Origin: Ailurus styani
Taxonomy: Eukaryota > Chordata > Mammalia > Carnivora > Ailuridae
Length of the DNA stretch: 64,000 bases
NCBI GenBank assembly: GCA_002007465.1
Contig: LNAC01001237.1
Span: forward strand, 24,260 to 88,259
Direction of reading: 5' to 3'
In this document: one piece after another, positions 12,301 to 23,917 of the stretch
Layout: each line of letters begins with the position of its first letter
Numbering within the stretch: the stretch's first letter is position 1
Program-made: the position numbers and the translations under genes
The notes under the pieces: model-generated
What the model saw: the letters and a program-made list of their open reading frames with translations, nothing else
What the model was told of the DNA's origin: nothing
Databases searched by the model: none

Positions 12301-13140
12301 CATTTGTCACCTTCAACATGAGCTCTCTATGAAGTGCTGATAATAAGCAACTGCATAGAGCCATACCCGAGTGTTTCAAGCAGCCTGTTTTCACATGTCA
12401 TGCTTCTACATAGAGTCACATGTGACATGAATTAAATCATAACCCCCCAAAGCAATAATACTGTCAAAACTCAATATAACAACTGAATTTCTATTTTTGC
12501 AAATCATTAAAAAGGAAGTTATGCTTAACTTCCATTTTCTATAAAAACAGACCACCATGTCCATCCTGACATTTTTACCCTAAGTTTAACATATTACATA
12601 TCTAATGGGAAAAATCCACCTCATACCTACTTTTATCCCTTTATATTCTTTCCATATAAATACTCTAAATATTAATATTTAGTAATGATCTTACTTTGTA
12701 CATAGATACCAAAAGATAGTTGACTTCCCCTTATGACATATTTTTCACTTAATTTTGAATTATATATCTTAATGAACAAGTAGCTTAAAACCTCCCAATG
12801 GACAAAAAACAAGAAAAAGTCTTGAGATTATAAAAGGTCAATACATTTGCAAACATAAAGTGACTCTTCATACAACACCTCTTTGCAAAAGAATTTCTCT
12901 GGTAATAATACCCAAGTCTCCAGAGATTTCCCTGGCCTTAATTCTGCAATCTAGTTTGTATCTGTACTATACATTATGCTGGTGGTGTTTTCTTCTCTAC
13001 AATGATGACTCAAAACAGTCAGAAAAGCAAGCTCCTTTTTCCATATCGTTTTACATTAGGTGCTGTGGAAATCAAGGAAGAGTGGCACCTTTGGCATCTC
13101 CAAGATTACTAGGACCTTTGCCACCACATATCACCTGCAG
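9391..13140. other. Unique non-coding DNA, no gene seen
   Basis: This 3.7 kb holds T runs (9999-10014, 11036-11043, 11066-11085), several ORFs of 60-102 codons without protein signatures, and a 29-bp segment shared between 10470 and 12214 (see findings). A GC-richer part lies at about 11240-11410. I see no promoter, exon or RNA gene I could defend. Confidence 0.55.
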
Positions 13141-13156
13141 AGATATAAGAACTCTT
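13141..13156. repeat. Target-site duplication, left copy, of the NELFE pseudogene
   Basis: agatataagaactctt precedes the pseudogene and agatacaggagctctt (14247-14262) follows its A-rich tail. Thirteen of 16 bases agree, and all three differences are transitions. This is what an old L1-mediated retroposition leaves behind. Confidence 0.75.
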
Positions 13157-14246
13157 GGCCTGTGAGGGCACCACTGGAGACCATGGGACCCTGGTTACCA
13201 CCCTCTTTGGAGCCACCACATTGGTGATTACCCCTGGACTGAGTGAGGAGGAAGAGTGTCTACAGAAGAAATTCACCAAGCTCAAGGAAAAGAAAAAGGC
13301 ATTGCTGGCTCTGAAGAAACAAAGTAGTAGCAGCAGAGCCATCCAAGGCAAACAGCTGGTAAAGTCAGGAGCCATCCATGCCCTCAAGGCTGAGACCAAG
13401 AACTCAGGCTTCATTTGTTACCTCCTCTTCTCCAACCTTAGTGGGGAAGTTAATGGACCCTGAGAAGGGGCCAGTCCCCACTTTCCAGCTATTCCAAAAG
13501 AGTATGTCTGCCCCAGAGGAAATCTCTGAGAGTTTTGGGTCTTCCAGTGATGGGCTTCAGGAACTGGGGCCAGTTGGAGAAGAGGCAGAGGGCCCAGAGG
13601 CTGGTGAGTTTGACTGGCCCTCTGAAAAATGTAGTGGTGCCCACTTCTCAGTCTCCCCTTTTCAGTGACAGTTGTGAGCAGAATGGAGACAAAGACAGGG
13701 ACTGTTATCAAAAACCAGAAGGCCCTCTCCACAGGTTGGACTTGTTCCCTGAATGCAGGGCCCCTCAGATGGGGAATACTCTCTAGGTGTATGTAGAGGA
13801 TATGATGCCCACCATCTTCCATGGGGCTTTCTCTCCCTTTGGAAACATCATTGACCTCTCCATGGACCCACCCAGAAATTGTGCCTTAGTCACCTATGAA
13901 AAGATGGCATCATCAGATTAGGCCATTGTTGAGCTCAATGGGATCCAGGTAGAATTTGTACAGCTCAAAGTCAGCATTGCCTGCAAACAGCCCATGCTGG
14001 ATCTTGCCACTGGCAAATCTGTATGGGGCTCCCTTGCTGTCCAGAACAGCCCTAAGGGTTGTCACCAGGACAAGAGGATCCAGATTTTCTACAGTGATTT
14101 TGTCTATAAGGAAAACCTTGTGGATGGCTTCTAGGAAATGGAGCTCAACTCCGTGCGCTTCATCTGTACCAACACTGGTCTCAGCAAAGCACTGAAGTAG
14201 AAGTTCAACAACAACAACAACAAAATCAAAACAAACAAACAAAAAA
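13157..14246 (+). pseudogene. NELFE: Processed pseudogene of NELFE (negative elongation factor E / RDBP)
   Basis: The parent gene encodes the RNA-binding subunit of the NELF complex, which holds RNA polymerase II in promoter-proximal pausing in the nucleus. The copy has no introns. The N-terminal part (13221-13412) reads LVITPGLSEEEECLQKKF and ends KAETKNSGF. The middle (about 13455-13668) is in another frame and contains DPEKGPVPTF and ELGPVGEEAEGP. The C-terminal RRM part (about 13700-14134) is in a third frame and contains FGNIIDLSMDPPRNCA, then ENLVDGF and stop. The initiator ATG is ACA at 13218-13220, just after a Kozak-like gccacc. In-frame stops lie at 13784-13786 (in the RNP2 position) and 13919-13921. 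About 26 codons after KKQSSSS are absent, and the Arg-Asp dipeptide repeat is reduced to a few residues. An A-rich tail (14203-14246) follows. The flanks 13141-13156 and 14247-14262 match at 13 of 16 bases, an aged target-site duplication. It cannot make NELF-E. Identification is from remembered human NELFE and is strong. Confidence 0.93.
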
Positions 14247-14262
14247 AGATACAGGAGCTCTT

Positions 14263-15060
14263 TCTTTCCCCCCAGTTTTATTGAGAAATATTTGACATGC
14301 ATTACCTCATATGTATAATGCATATGGCTTGAGGTGAGGGTTTAATTTACACATGTGGTGAAATGATTATTGTAATAGGTTAAACTAACATCCATCTTCT
14401 TCTCATAGATACAATAAAAAGAAAAAAAGAAAAAAATTCTCCTTGTGATGAAAAAGAATAAAATATTTCCCTTAGGACTTACACTCTTAACAGCTTTCCT
14501 ATATACCATAGAGCAGTGTTAGCTGTAGTCATCAGGCTGTACGTTACATCCCTAGTACTTATTTACCTTCTAACTGGAAGTTTGTACCTTTGACCACCTT
14601 TCTTCCAATCCCCCCTCTCCCTATCCTCCGACCTCTGGTAACCACAAGTCTGATCTCTTTCTAGGAGTTTGTTTTTATTTGTTTGTTTGTTTTCATTTTC
14701 AGATTCCACCTATATGTTTCATCATACAGTATTTCTCTTTCTCTGACTTATTCATTTAGCACAGTGCCATCAAGGTCCATCCATGTTGTCACAATGATGG
14801 GATTACCACATTTTTTATGGTTGAATAATATTTCCACAACTTCTTTAACTTTCCTCCATCAATGGGCACTTGTTTCTGTGTCTTGAGTATTGTAAATGCT
14901 GCAATGAACTTGGGGGTGAAGGTATCTTTGGAGTTATTTTTTTGTTTCCTTCAGATATATTCCCCCAAGTGAAATTGCTGGATCATATGGGGTTCTATTT
15001 TTAACTTTTTGAGGTTTGCCAAACTGTTTTCCATAGTTGTATCAATTTACATTCCCACTT
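14263..15060 (-). mobile_element. Ancient L1M, ORF2 end and 3' UTR, antisense
   Basis: It follows the inverted L1M order: ccccagttttattgagaaat, catccctagtacttatttac, ggaagtttgtacctttgacc, accacaagtctgatctcttt, then the inverted ORF2 end (ccatccatgttgtcacaatg, gctggatcatatggggttct, cattcccact). It abuts the NELFE pseudogene on its left. A small piece at 15066-15090 (ttatcaagaagacaagagat) is L1-like in the opposite orientation. Confidence 0.88.
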
Positions 15061-15090
15061 TTAGAGTGATTATCAAGAAGACAAGAGATA

Positions 15091-16364
15091 ACACATGCTG
15101 TCATAAACGTCCTTAACTTCCAAGGCCTGCCGACTGGGGCATGACTGACCAGCATGTGCCACTGTGACCAGCGAGTGGAACCAATGAAATTACCCATCCT
15201 GTGACCAGTGGCCATCATCTCCCACTGTGCAGCCCCAGAGGGCCCTGAAGGAGGCCCCACTTACAATGACTGTGTTGTTTTCCAGGCACTTATCTCACTC
15301 CCACTAGCTGGGCTACCCATACACAGAATGAGCCCTGCTACTGATTCTACTGACACCATTTTACATTCAGTTACCCCAGTGTTCTAACACAGAAACTTTT
15401 TAAAGACTTTTTTAAAGTCTCCAGAAGCAAACAACCTTGAAAATGATTTGGAATGTAGTGTTCAAACTAGGTTTTCTGTCTCCATGAAAGATGATAGAAC
15501 CTGGCTTCAGGACTATGTCAGACAGTGATGGGTGAGCTTTCATGCTGGGCCCAAAGCCCGGAAACAGCAAAGGCCTAACTGTATACATGATATGCTAATC
15601 TGTTTGCATAAAGTAAGTTGCTTATTCTTCAGCCCTACATCTTGCATTACCAAATATAGCCACATGCTTAATTTAGAAGTGATATAGTAACCTGCCTCAA
15701 AGGGAAAATATCTCTGACCAACTTCCTGCTCCTTCCCTCCAGCCCCATACAGTGATGGCCACTCCCCTTAGAATCAGTGGAAGCTTTCCTGTTTCTGAGC
15801 TTACAAGCTAACCGCCTGTGTTCTTGAGTGCTTACCACACACTGACCCACAGCATCTTAACTTCAGGGGCTGTAGCTGGGAAGCAGGCCACATCAACATC
15901 CCAGCACCGAAAGGACATTCAACACAAGTGAGTGCCAATTTATTCAACCACAAATTGTAAGTCTAATAATCAAATCTTACCCCACACCACCCAAGATGCA
16001 CACACTCCGGATTTATAGGACGGAAAGCAATCTCTACAAACCCTCGGAACTCTTCAAATTGACTTTGCATGAACACTGTACATGGTCTCATTCCCAGGCA
16101 CTTTTCATGATGAGCAAATAGTGTTTGGTATATTGCCATCATGGACTCATTTAAGAACAAAGGCATAAGAGAACAAATAATAGTAGTCAGAATGAGGCAG
16201 AGGGCTCATTTTTCCACTAGAGTAAGTGATTGGATTATTTCTAGCAGGACGTGTGTGTGTGGTGTATGGGTAAGTGTGAGAGTGTGTGTTTATGAGCCAT
16301 CTATTGATAAGGTATGTCAGCCTATGCAGTTATAGACTATAAAGTAAGTCATAAGCAAAATGGC
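15091..16364. other. Unique non-coding DNA
   Basis: No gene or named repeat seen. A short GT-rich stretch lies at 16245-16290. ORFs reach only 60-72 codons and have no recognised motif. Confidence 0.6.
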
Positions 16365-16475
16365 ACCATGTTTTCCATTCATTTTCTCACTTGCTCATCT
16401 AGTCATTACTTATTCAAAAAATATTGCACAACTGGCTACATAACAATAAAGAAGTAATAATGTGCTAATTTTCAA
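16365..16475 (-). repeat. Possible L2 3' end, antisense
   Basis: cattcattttctcacttgct, then ttattcaaaaaatattgcac, resembles the inverted L2 end (tcattcattcaacaaatatttattgag). It is short and diverged. Confidence 0.45.
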
Positions 16476-16479
16476 ACAT

Positions 16480-16660
16480 GGTTCAAAGAACCTTAATAAA
16501 ATAATTTGCTTTATTCTCATGAAAATCCTTGGAGGTAGAACTGTTACTATTTCCATTATACAGAGGAGAAAACTGAACACTGACTAAGTCACTTGCCAGG
16601 CCATAAAGCTGGGACAGCCAGAAGTACCAGAGCCAGAGCCCCACTCCCTGCATGACATCA
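16480..16660 (+). repeat. MIR SINE
   Basis: ttattctcatgaaaatcctt, ggaggtagaactgttactat, ttccattatacagaggagaa and the segment up to cataaagctgggacagccag match the MIR order (taatcctcacaacaacc, ggtaggtactattat, ccattttacagatgagg, acacagctggtaagtgg). Confidence 0.8.
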
Positions 16661-18440
16661 CGTTCTCTCCCCATGCAGCAGGCTTGCCAGCCAGAGCTTG
16701 AGAGAAACAGTGCAGAAATCAGGCCAGACCTTCCTCCCCACCTGCTGTTGTGAACCTCAAGGAGAGAGGGCACATCCTAACCCATAGTTCCCCCATTGAC
16801 CTCCTTTCCCCAGGGTTAAACTGTAACCCAGGCCACATGTTTTTGGAAAAACATGTGGAATATTATAATTTCATAGGTACATACTAAAATTTTGTTTCTC
16901 TTAAATGAAATACCAAGAGTAAAGCTTTTGTTGAGAGTGGGGCAGCATCTGGCTGGGTGTGAAGACATACTGTACCAGAAGGGAATGCATGCCCAGACGA
17001 AGACCTGGGGACATACCACTCTAAGCCTTCTGGGGAAAACCAGCCACCTGAGAGAAGGCCAGGAGAGTAGCTGTGCTCTACACTCCCACATTCAGACCTC
17101 CTTTGAGTTGTGCACCTGTAGTGCTGCCTGAACAGAGAACAGTGGAACTCGCACCCTAAGACTTGTCTGAGCCTCTAGACCAGGACCACATAGGAAGAGG
17201 GGTAACCATCAGAGGTTGCTAGGAAAGATCCTTCTGTTCTTGTGAAATCTTCCTAATAACCACTGTACAGAAGCCAGTCCTGACATTACTCCTGCCACTA
17301 AACACTTCTGAACCTCCTCAACAGCTCCAGATTGCTTGGGGGAAATGCGGGATACCTTCCCTTGCAACGCAGATGCTAAGCACTCATCTAGAACTTCTCT
17401 CTTATCTTACTGAGTTGACCATCAACATGCACATATAACATGCCTCCATGTTTAGGTCATACCATCTCCTACCTGACCTTTCCCTTCCACATAAACCCAG
17501 ATTCACCTCCACGACTCAGCTGAGGCAGCAGCACCACCTGGAAATCACTCTTGGCTCTCCTCCTTGGCCTCCAGGCCCAGTCAGATCCATTTCTTTTGCT
17601 ATGTGTTACCCTTCTGGGTAAGGGTATACTTCACAAGAAGGTTCAATTCAAGGCTGAAATAAAGTTTAGTTACCTATGATTGTTAATTTTCAATCTAGTA
17701 GTCCAGTGTTTTCCAAAATGGGCTTTGTTGATCCCTAGAAAATGTGAGTTCTAGAACATTGTTAATGTATTTTACTCTTAATTATAATCAAGAATATATT
17801 TTATCAGTTATGAAAACTCTGTCACAGTGAAACTTTGACTTGGAAGATATACTTATAGGATGAAAATTTAGTTTCTTAAGTAAATTACTCTCAAATTAGT
17901 TTTTAAAATAATTAAGTTCCTGGCCCCTGAGAGATCTTCAAACCATGGGTTATTCACATTTTTTCTTTAAAAGGAAAAACCTGGATATTATCCAAGTTTT
18001 GAAAAATATTGAAACACTAAGTATGACCTTAACTATGTAAAATGTATTCACAGGAAAAATCTGAAAAGGAACATAATAAATAGCTAGCACTGGATATTTC
18101 CAAAGGGAGACAGGAGTAATTTGTTATTTTCATGCTATAAAATGATGATTTATTTTTAACTTAGGGAAAAAAGTAAACTTTAAAAATATATCAATAATAT
18201 GTGGACATCATTAGAAATGTTATTCTGAATTTAGCAATCACGTTACCAAGTAAAAATCTAAAAACATTTTTTATTAATGTGAAAAAAGTTAAGATATGGA
18301 TATTTTTGGAGGTTTCTAAAGTTCTGTGATTTATATATTTCTATAAATGGATATAGGTCTTAAATTATTCATATTGGAGAATTTTTAAAGACTATATATT
18401 ATATTATTTAAAAAATAACAAAAGCACAGCCTTTAGCACA
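16661..18440. other. Non-coding DNA with a probable L2 segment and a short palindrome
   Basis: A 26-bp inverted repeat sits at 16833-16858 (12-bp perfect arms, 2-base loop). About 17440-17600 (tcacctccacgactcagctg, cactcttggctctcctcctt) looks like L2 in sense orientation. From 17640 on the sequence is AT-rich and looks unique. No gene seen. Confidence 0.5.
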
Positions 18441-18775
18441 TTCATAGTACATAGTACATCATATTTAGAGGTGACACTCCTGCTCTCTGGGATACACTTC
18501 ATAGTAACCCTGGTGGGAGAGGAGGGACAGGCAAGTAGGTAGGGACATAAGGAAAATAAAATGGTCAAGGTACTGAGAATTGTTGATACTACATGTTAGG
18601 TAAATCAGGTTTATTTTACTATTCTCTTTACTTTTCATATGTGTTTAAAATTTTCCATAATAAACATTTTTAAAAAATAACACAAAACCAACCAAAATTA
18701 ACCACTCAGTGAGATACTATTATCCACCCATCAGAATGGCTATAAAAAAAGATTGATAATACCAATTGTGTCTTA
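18441..18775 (+). repeat. Ancient L1M 3' end plus a small L1 ORF2 piece
   Basis: gtttaaaattttccataata followed by an A-rich run is typical of old L1 3' ends. Immediately after it, ccactcagtgagatactatt, ccatcagaatggctataaaa and gattgataataccaattgtg match the L1 segment 'gagataccactacacacc...agaatggct...gacaataccaagtgttgg'. Confidence 0.6.
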
Positions 18776-19618
18776 AAGCTCTCAAAAATCAAATCTATTT
18801 AGGAGACAAAAATTCTTTATAGTGAGGCCTATGTTTTTCAAACATACATTGCATAAAAACTTTATGGGTTTATTATCTCTTCCAAGCCTGAATCTTTGTA
18901 GCCTTGATAAATGTTCATGTTTGAATCATGTGTGCATTTACTTGGAGACAATATTCATGTGTGTGTGTGTATGTGTGTGTGTAAAACTAGCTACACAAAA
19001 TGCATACCTGCTACTCTTTCTAGACATGATGAATTTGGCTCAGGCCAAAAACTACATGAGGCTAGGCAAAAACTTGCTGATAAGCATGCATCAGTGACAT
19101 AGCACAGAACCTTGACCTTGTTATCACACTGTATATATCATAGATCTCTATATTAATATGCCCTTTAGGATTTTCAAACATCGAAAAAGTTCAGTATGAC
19201 TCAGTGCTAAGCAGTGAAAGTTTTTATATTTTTATCCCATTTACTTCAAAAGTAATAGAGTCACCAGCAGTTTACTATATTTCCTTTGTATTTAAGAATG
19301 TTGCCTAAAAAATAAACAAGATGGGAGTACAATGTTGTGTTGTTATAGTTCTAAAGTTTTCATTCAATTAGAGTACATCATGATCATCATTCTAGACCTG
19401 ATGATTTACATTGCAAAATAATGTTGAAATATTCTCTTAGCTCAATAATTATGACTAATTTTTTCTAAACTTTTAAGTCTAACATTGTATAGACAGGTTT
19501 TATTTTCACAAGAAAAAATACGCATAAAATCACTAGAATATTATTTATAAAAAAGCATGGTGAAATAAGGCACAGAGGCATGAAAAAACAAATAGATATA
19601 AATAGAGATCAAGATAGA
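18776..19618. other. Unique AT-rich non-coding DNA with a short (TG)n
   Basis: A (TG)n tract interrupted by one TA lies at 18956-18981. ORFs crossing it are by-products of the repeat. No gene or named element seen. Confidence 0.65.
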
Positions 19619-19737
19619 CATAGGGATAGAGAAATGGGAAATAGGGAGAAGGAGGAAGGGAAGGAGGGAGAAAACAGAGGAGAAGGAAGGAGGGAAGGAG
19701 AGGGAGGAGAAGAGGGACAAAGGGAGAGTGGGGAATA
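19619..19737. repeat. GA-rich low-complexity tract
   Basis: Almost pure purine on the + strand (ggaagggaaggagggagaaa and similar). The 101-codon ORF on the - strand here is just its translated complement. Confidence 0.85.
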
Positions 19738-19837
19738 AAAACCTCTGTGACCACTACCACATAAAGAAAGGGGCTAGGAGCCCAGAAATTCCGGCTGTGA
19801 TTTGCCCAATCACTATGACCCCCCCACCTTCTAACCA

Positions 19838-20280
19838 AAAGTAACCACAATGCAGATTTCTATCACTAGTTTGACTGTTTTCTTCAACTTATATAAATAG
19901 AATCATAGTGTATATATTCTCTTATCTCTGGCTTCTTATTTCAAGTTTAAGTTTGTGACTTACTCTGCTGCTGAAGGTATCTTTTGTTCACTCTATTTCA
20001 GTGTTCTTTAGAGCTCATCACACACATGTACCACAAAACACATAATCTATTTTGCTGTAACGGACATCTGAATGATTTCCAAATATGAGCTAGTATAAAT
20101 AATGTTGCTGTGAGTATTCTGGAACAAACCTCTGGGTGCCACGTATATGCATTTCTGTGGGGTATGCACACCAAGGAGAGAAATTTCTGAGTTTTTGTAG
20201 ATAATGCTTTTTCCCAAGGGTCCCTATTGAAAGAAAAAAATGTGGAGCAACTCATTGCTTGCCTACCCACAAGTGCCAGG
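19838..20280 (-). mobile_element. Ancient L1M, antisense, diverged
   Basis: ataaatagaatcatagtgta, tatctctggcttcttatttc, cggacatctgaatgatttcc, aataatgttgctgtgagtat and cccaagggtccc follow the order of inverted L1M ORF2 sequence. It is heavily diverged, without a tail or target-site duplication. Confidence 0.75.
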
Positions 20281-20759
20281 AAACTAATTTAAGAACAATG
20301 TACTTAACAAATGAATTTGAGAGTAATTTACTTAAGAATCAAAATTTTATTCTATGAATATATTTTCCCATTGAAATTTATCACTATAAAAAAAAGTTTT
20401 TAGAACTTAATTTTCTAGTTTCTCAGTGTGGGTGTAATTGAATTACCTGCTAAACCCTGAATTCCCCAGGAGGTTTCTAATATGGGAAATGATGTCTTAC
20501 AGCAAGCTTTCTTTTCTAAACATTCAGAAAAATACATAAAACCACATTAGTATGAGATGTGACCTGGTAATGAGACTATATTTAAGTTGACACATCCAAA
20601 TGACTGCTGTTCCTTTAAATTGGCCATTTTGGGAAAGCTAGGAATTTATAAAAAGAGGAGAGCCTCAATTAAATAGTGACGCATGCAGTGTTCCCAGGTG
20701 CACAGTGAGCAGGGCTGGCCTGACCCACCTTTTTGCAGCTCCATCTCCCTCCATGCTGC
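20281..20759. other. Unique non-coding DNA
   Basis: No gene or named repeat recognised. Confidence 0.6.
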
Positions 20760-20890
20760 TACCACAGCAATCCTCTGGAAAGTAAGAACTATCCCATTCC
20801 TCCATTGGATAAAACTTTCAGTGGCTTCCCTTTCATCCAGGCCCAAGTCTGAGGACATTTGCCTGACCCATAAAGCCTCAATAACTTGTC
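20760..20890 (+). repeat. L2 LINE fragment
   Basis: aaaactttcagtggcttccc, catccaggcccaagtctgag and acccataaagcctcaataac match the L2 run 'ccctccagtggcttccc...ggataaagtccaaactcc...aaggccctcatgatctg'. Sequence from about 21150 to 21500 (agcttcatctcatgcccatg, tagagtgggaatttattgag) may be the continuation of the same L2, interrupted by a MIR. Confidence 0.65.
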
Positions 20891-20943
20891 TTCGGCATGC
20901 ATAGGCAGGGTGGTTTTTATTTGAGCTCACTGCATAAAATGCC

Positions 20944-21110
20944 ATGTGCCTGGCACTCTTTGAAGTGAATGACAAGTATTAACTCACTTAATTTTCATGT
21001 CAACCTATGAAATGGGCACCATTATTTATACCCCGTCTTTACAGATGAGGAAATTGAAGTAAGAGGAGGAAAATGCCATAGCTCAAGTCACACCATGAGG
21101 ACGGCACACC
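20944..21110 (+). repeat. MIR SINE
   Basis: tgtgcctggcactctttgaa, tattaactcacttaattttc, atgggcaccattatttatac and tacagatgaggaaattgaag, then caagtcacaccatg, match the MIR consensus order closely. Confidence 0.88.
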
Positions 21111-21149
21111 CAGCCCGCGTGACTCTGGGACCAGGCTTGCAGCCACTGT

Positions 21150-21500
21150 CCCCACTTGTCCTCACTGCTCCTCACTCATACTCTGCAGTCATGAATCTTC
21201 TTAACACTTCATCCCCAGCTTCATCTCATGCCCATGTCTGTGCTTCTCCTGACAGGCCTTTCTCACTGGCCTCTACCTCAGAGTCAACCTTTTATTGTCT
21301 TTGATCCTTTTTGGGCCCCCACTGGACTTAATACTCACCTCTTTGTTAAGTTGCCTATTTTAACAAAATTACTATTTTTCATGTCTGTGTCCTCTACTAG
21401 AGTGGGAATTTATTGAGAAATAAAGTGACATATTCAAAATCTCAAGAGTCTGCCTGGGTGCTAGGATAGCATTAGCAATTGAATAAAAGAAATGTTGATT
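21150..21500 (+). repeat. Probable L2 3' part
   Basis: cctctactagagtgggaatt, ctgcctgggtgctaggatag and gaataaaagaaatgttgatt resemble the L2 3' end in order. If correct, this and 20760-20890 are one L2 copy split by the MIR at 20944. Confidence 0.5.
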
Positions 21501-21584
21501 GATTTGATAGAAAGAAAGGAAGGCAAGAAAAAAGAAGGGAAGGAGGAGCTAATTTGGATGTTGAATAGGGGAAAGTTGAATCAG

Positions 21585-21785
21585 AAATGCCGGGGTTTGA
21601 ATTCCAGTTTCAAATACTCATTAGCAATGAAACAAATAACTAAATCTCCCTGAAGCTTCATTTCCAAACATGTATAATAAGCATTAAAATGACTATTTTT
21701 GCAGAATTATTCTAAGAATCAGAGATTATGTAAAGTGACTTGTACACAATAAAAACTATTATCATTATTATTACTATTTGTAGTG
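21585..21785 (-). repeat. MIR SINE, antisense
   Basis: ggggtttgaattccagtttc, aaatctccctgaagcttcat, tgtataataagcattaaaat and gattatgtaaagtgacttgt, followed by attatcattattattac, follow the inverted MIR consensus. Confidence 0.82.
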
Positions 21786-23703
21786 CCATTTATGCTGCAT
21801 AGTGACATTTTCTTTATCTCTGGTGATCTACACCCTGGATGATGTAAAATGAATTGGGTTCACCTTCAGGAAGAACAGCGCAATCTCTTCTGTGCCAATA
21901 ATACACACCATCCATATGCTTAATGCTTTTGTAACTTCACAAAATATTTCAATTGCTTAAGTAAACACGGCCAGGAGCTGGAAATTGAGAACTTGTGGAA
22001 GTCCCTCTGTATTACTCAAGACACTGGAAGACTGACTACACCATTCACTGTGTAATGTTGCAGTTCTCAACTCAATGCTCATAATTAAAAGGTCAGACAC
22101 AAACAGATCCTGCACTCAGAGAACCTGGCACATGATATTGCATGTGATGAGGGAACGGTCACTTGTCTCTCCTCTCCTCTTTGAGCCCAGGGCCCTGGAA
22201 GTTGCTGCACACACTGCAGAGCTGAGCATGTATTATCTTAGAACACTGGTGTGTTGTTCTTACCTTCCTATCAAATGAAGACAAAGCTTATTTTTCTAGG
22301 AAACCTCTAGCCCATAAAACACGTGACTACTCATGAGTCATTTTGTCATGTTATGAGAATCCACGAGCTCCTTAGCATCACTCCTTAAGCAACTGAAATT
22401 TCTATTTGGCAGCAAACAAGTGGGAGTAAAATACTCTTAAGTAAGGAATGCACTTGAAGTGCTTCTATACTAGTAATTATGCATTTGGTGTAAACACAGG
22501 TCCAACTCTTTCCAAAAACTTGATTTATTGTTCATACTTCCACCTGTGAGAAACAAGTGGTTACAGGAAAAGCCTTGATATATTTTATTCATCCACATAG
22601 GTGTATATGACATCTCTGGTGGAAAAGGGTATATGAAGAACAGATGCAATGTTGAGTCCTCACTGGGGCAGCTCCTTTCCCAGGTCTGAAATGAAACGAT
22701 TAATGCAAATGTGCATCACAAATGATACAAGGTTAATCATTAAAATGACTGCAGAAATTCCAAGAGTGATTTTTAAGCATTGGCCATAGATGCAATATAG
22801 CAATATTTTAGAATGCATAGGCCAATTATTTTATAACATAAATGTTTCTGGGATAAAAAAAACACACATTTTCTAAGGACTTTCAAACTGACAACTTTGT
22901 ACCAGTAACAACTACTGGGCATACAAATTATAAATCATGAGTACATGCCCAATGAGCTATACATGAAATGGAAAAGTATTTACTACTTTTTAATGGGCAG
23001 TTCACAAAATCTCTCTCTCTCTTTTTAATTTAACACCCAAATGGACATGACTTTTTGAATTGCTTGTGAATTGGTGAACAAGTCCATGTCAGGGTAAATT
23101 AGAGAAGCCAGAGGGAAATGAAAAAGCAGAGAAGAAGAAAAAAAAAAGTTTAGACTAGCAGGTCAGGAAGGAACTGAAGGTGGTGTCTGGATCCCCTGCC
23201 TAGAGTTTTGCATGCAGCAGCACCAAGGGGCATCTACAGTGAGGAGTGGTCACAAGAAATGTTAATTTAGAGTAAAATCCCCAAGGGTAGAGCAAACTCA
23301 AGGGAAACTTTTGAGAAGACAATGACAGCAGAGGTCAAAATCATCTCATCAAAGAGTCAGGAGCCAAAAGGGGAACACAGGTTACCCAACAGAGTTACAA
23401 GGACATCCAGGAAAATATTCGATCCACAGGTACTTGTGTAAGACCAACTCCATTCTCTTGGAGTGAAGTTCATCTCTATCTAAAAGACTAAAAAATACAC
23501 ATCCAGATTCTACCTCTAATCTGTGCTTTGTTTATGGACATTACAAGCTGGCCTAACTAAAACACTAATTAGTTCCGAAGTATTAGTCAATAAAGAAGCC
23601 TAAAAAGGATGAAGAAAGTGGTCGTTCTTTGTAGTTGGAAAGAACTTAGTTTGAAGTTCAGCACTACCATTTCTATGGCCAAGTAAAGACATTGTCAAGC
23701 TTC
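21786..23703. other. Unique non-coding DNA
   Basis: No recognisable gene or repeat in 1.9 kb. The sequence is AT-rich with ordinary short ORFs. Confidence 0.55.
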
Positions 23704-23717
23704 AAACTAAATTCTGA

Positions 23718-23903
23718 GGGGCGCCTGGGTTGCTTAGTTGGTTAAGGGTCTGCCTTGGGCTCAGGTCATGATCTCAGAATTCTGGGATCGAGCCCCACAT
23801 TATGCTCTGCTTGGCGGGGAGCCTGATTCTCCCTCTGCCTGCCACTCCCCCCTGCTTGTGCTCTCTCTCTCTCTCAAATAAATAAATAAAATCTTAAAAG
23901 AAA
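23718..23903 (+). mobile_element. SINEC, sense
   Basis: The head ggggcgcctgggttgcttag leads through the A and B box region (ctcaggtcatgatctcagaa), a CT-rich body, (CT)n and an aataaataaataaaatctta tail. Target-site duplications aaactaaattctga (23704-23717) and aaactaagttctga (23904-23917) differ at one base, so the copy is of moderate age. Confidence 0.95.
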
Positions 23904-23917
23904 AAACTAAGTTCTGA

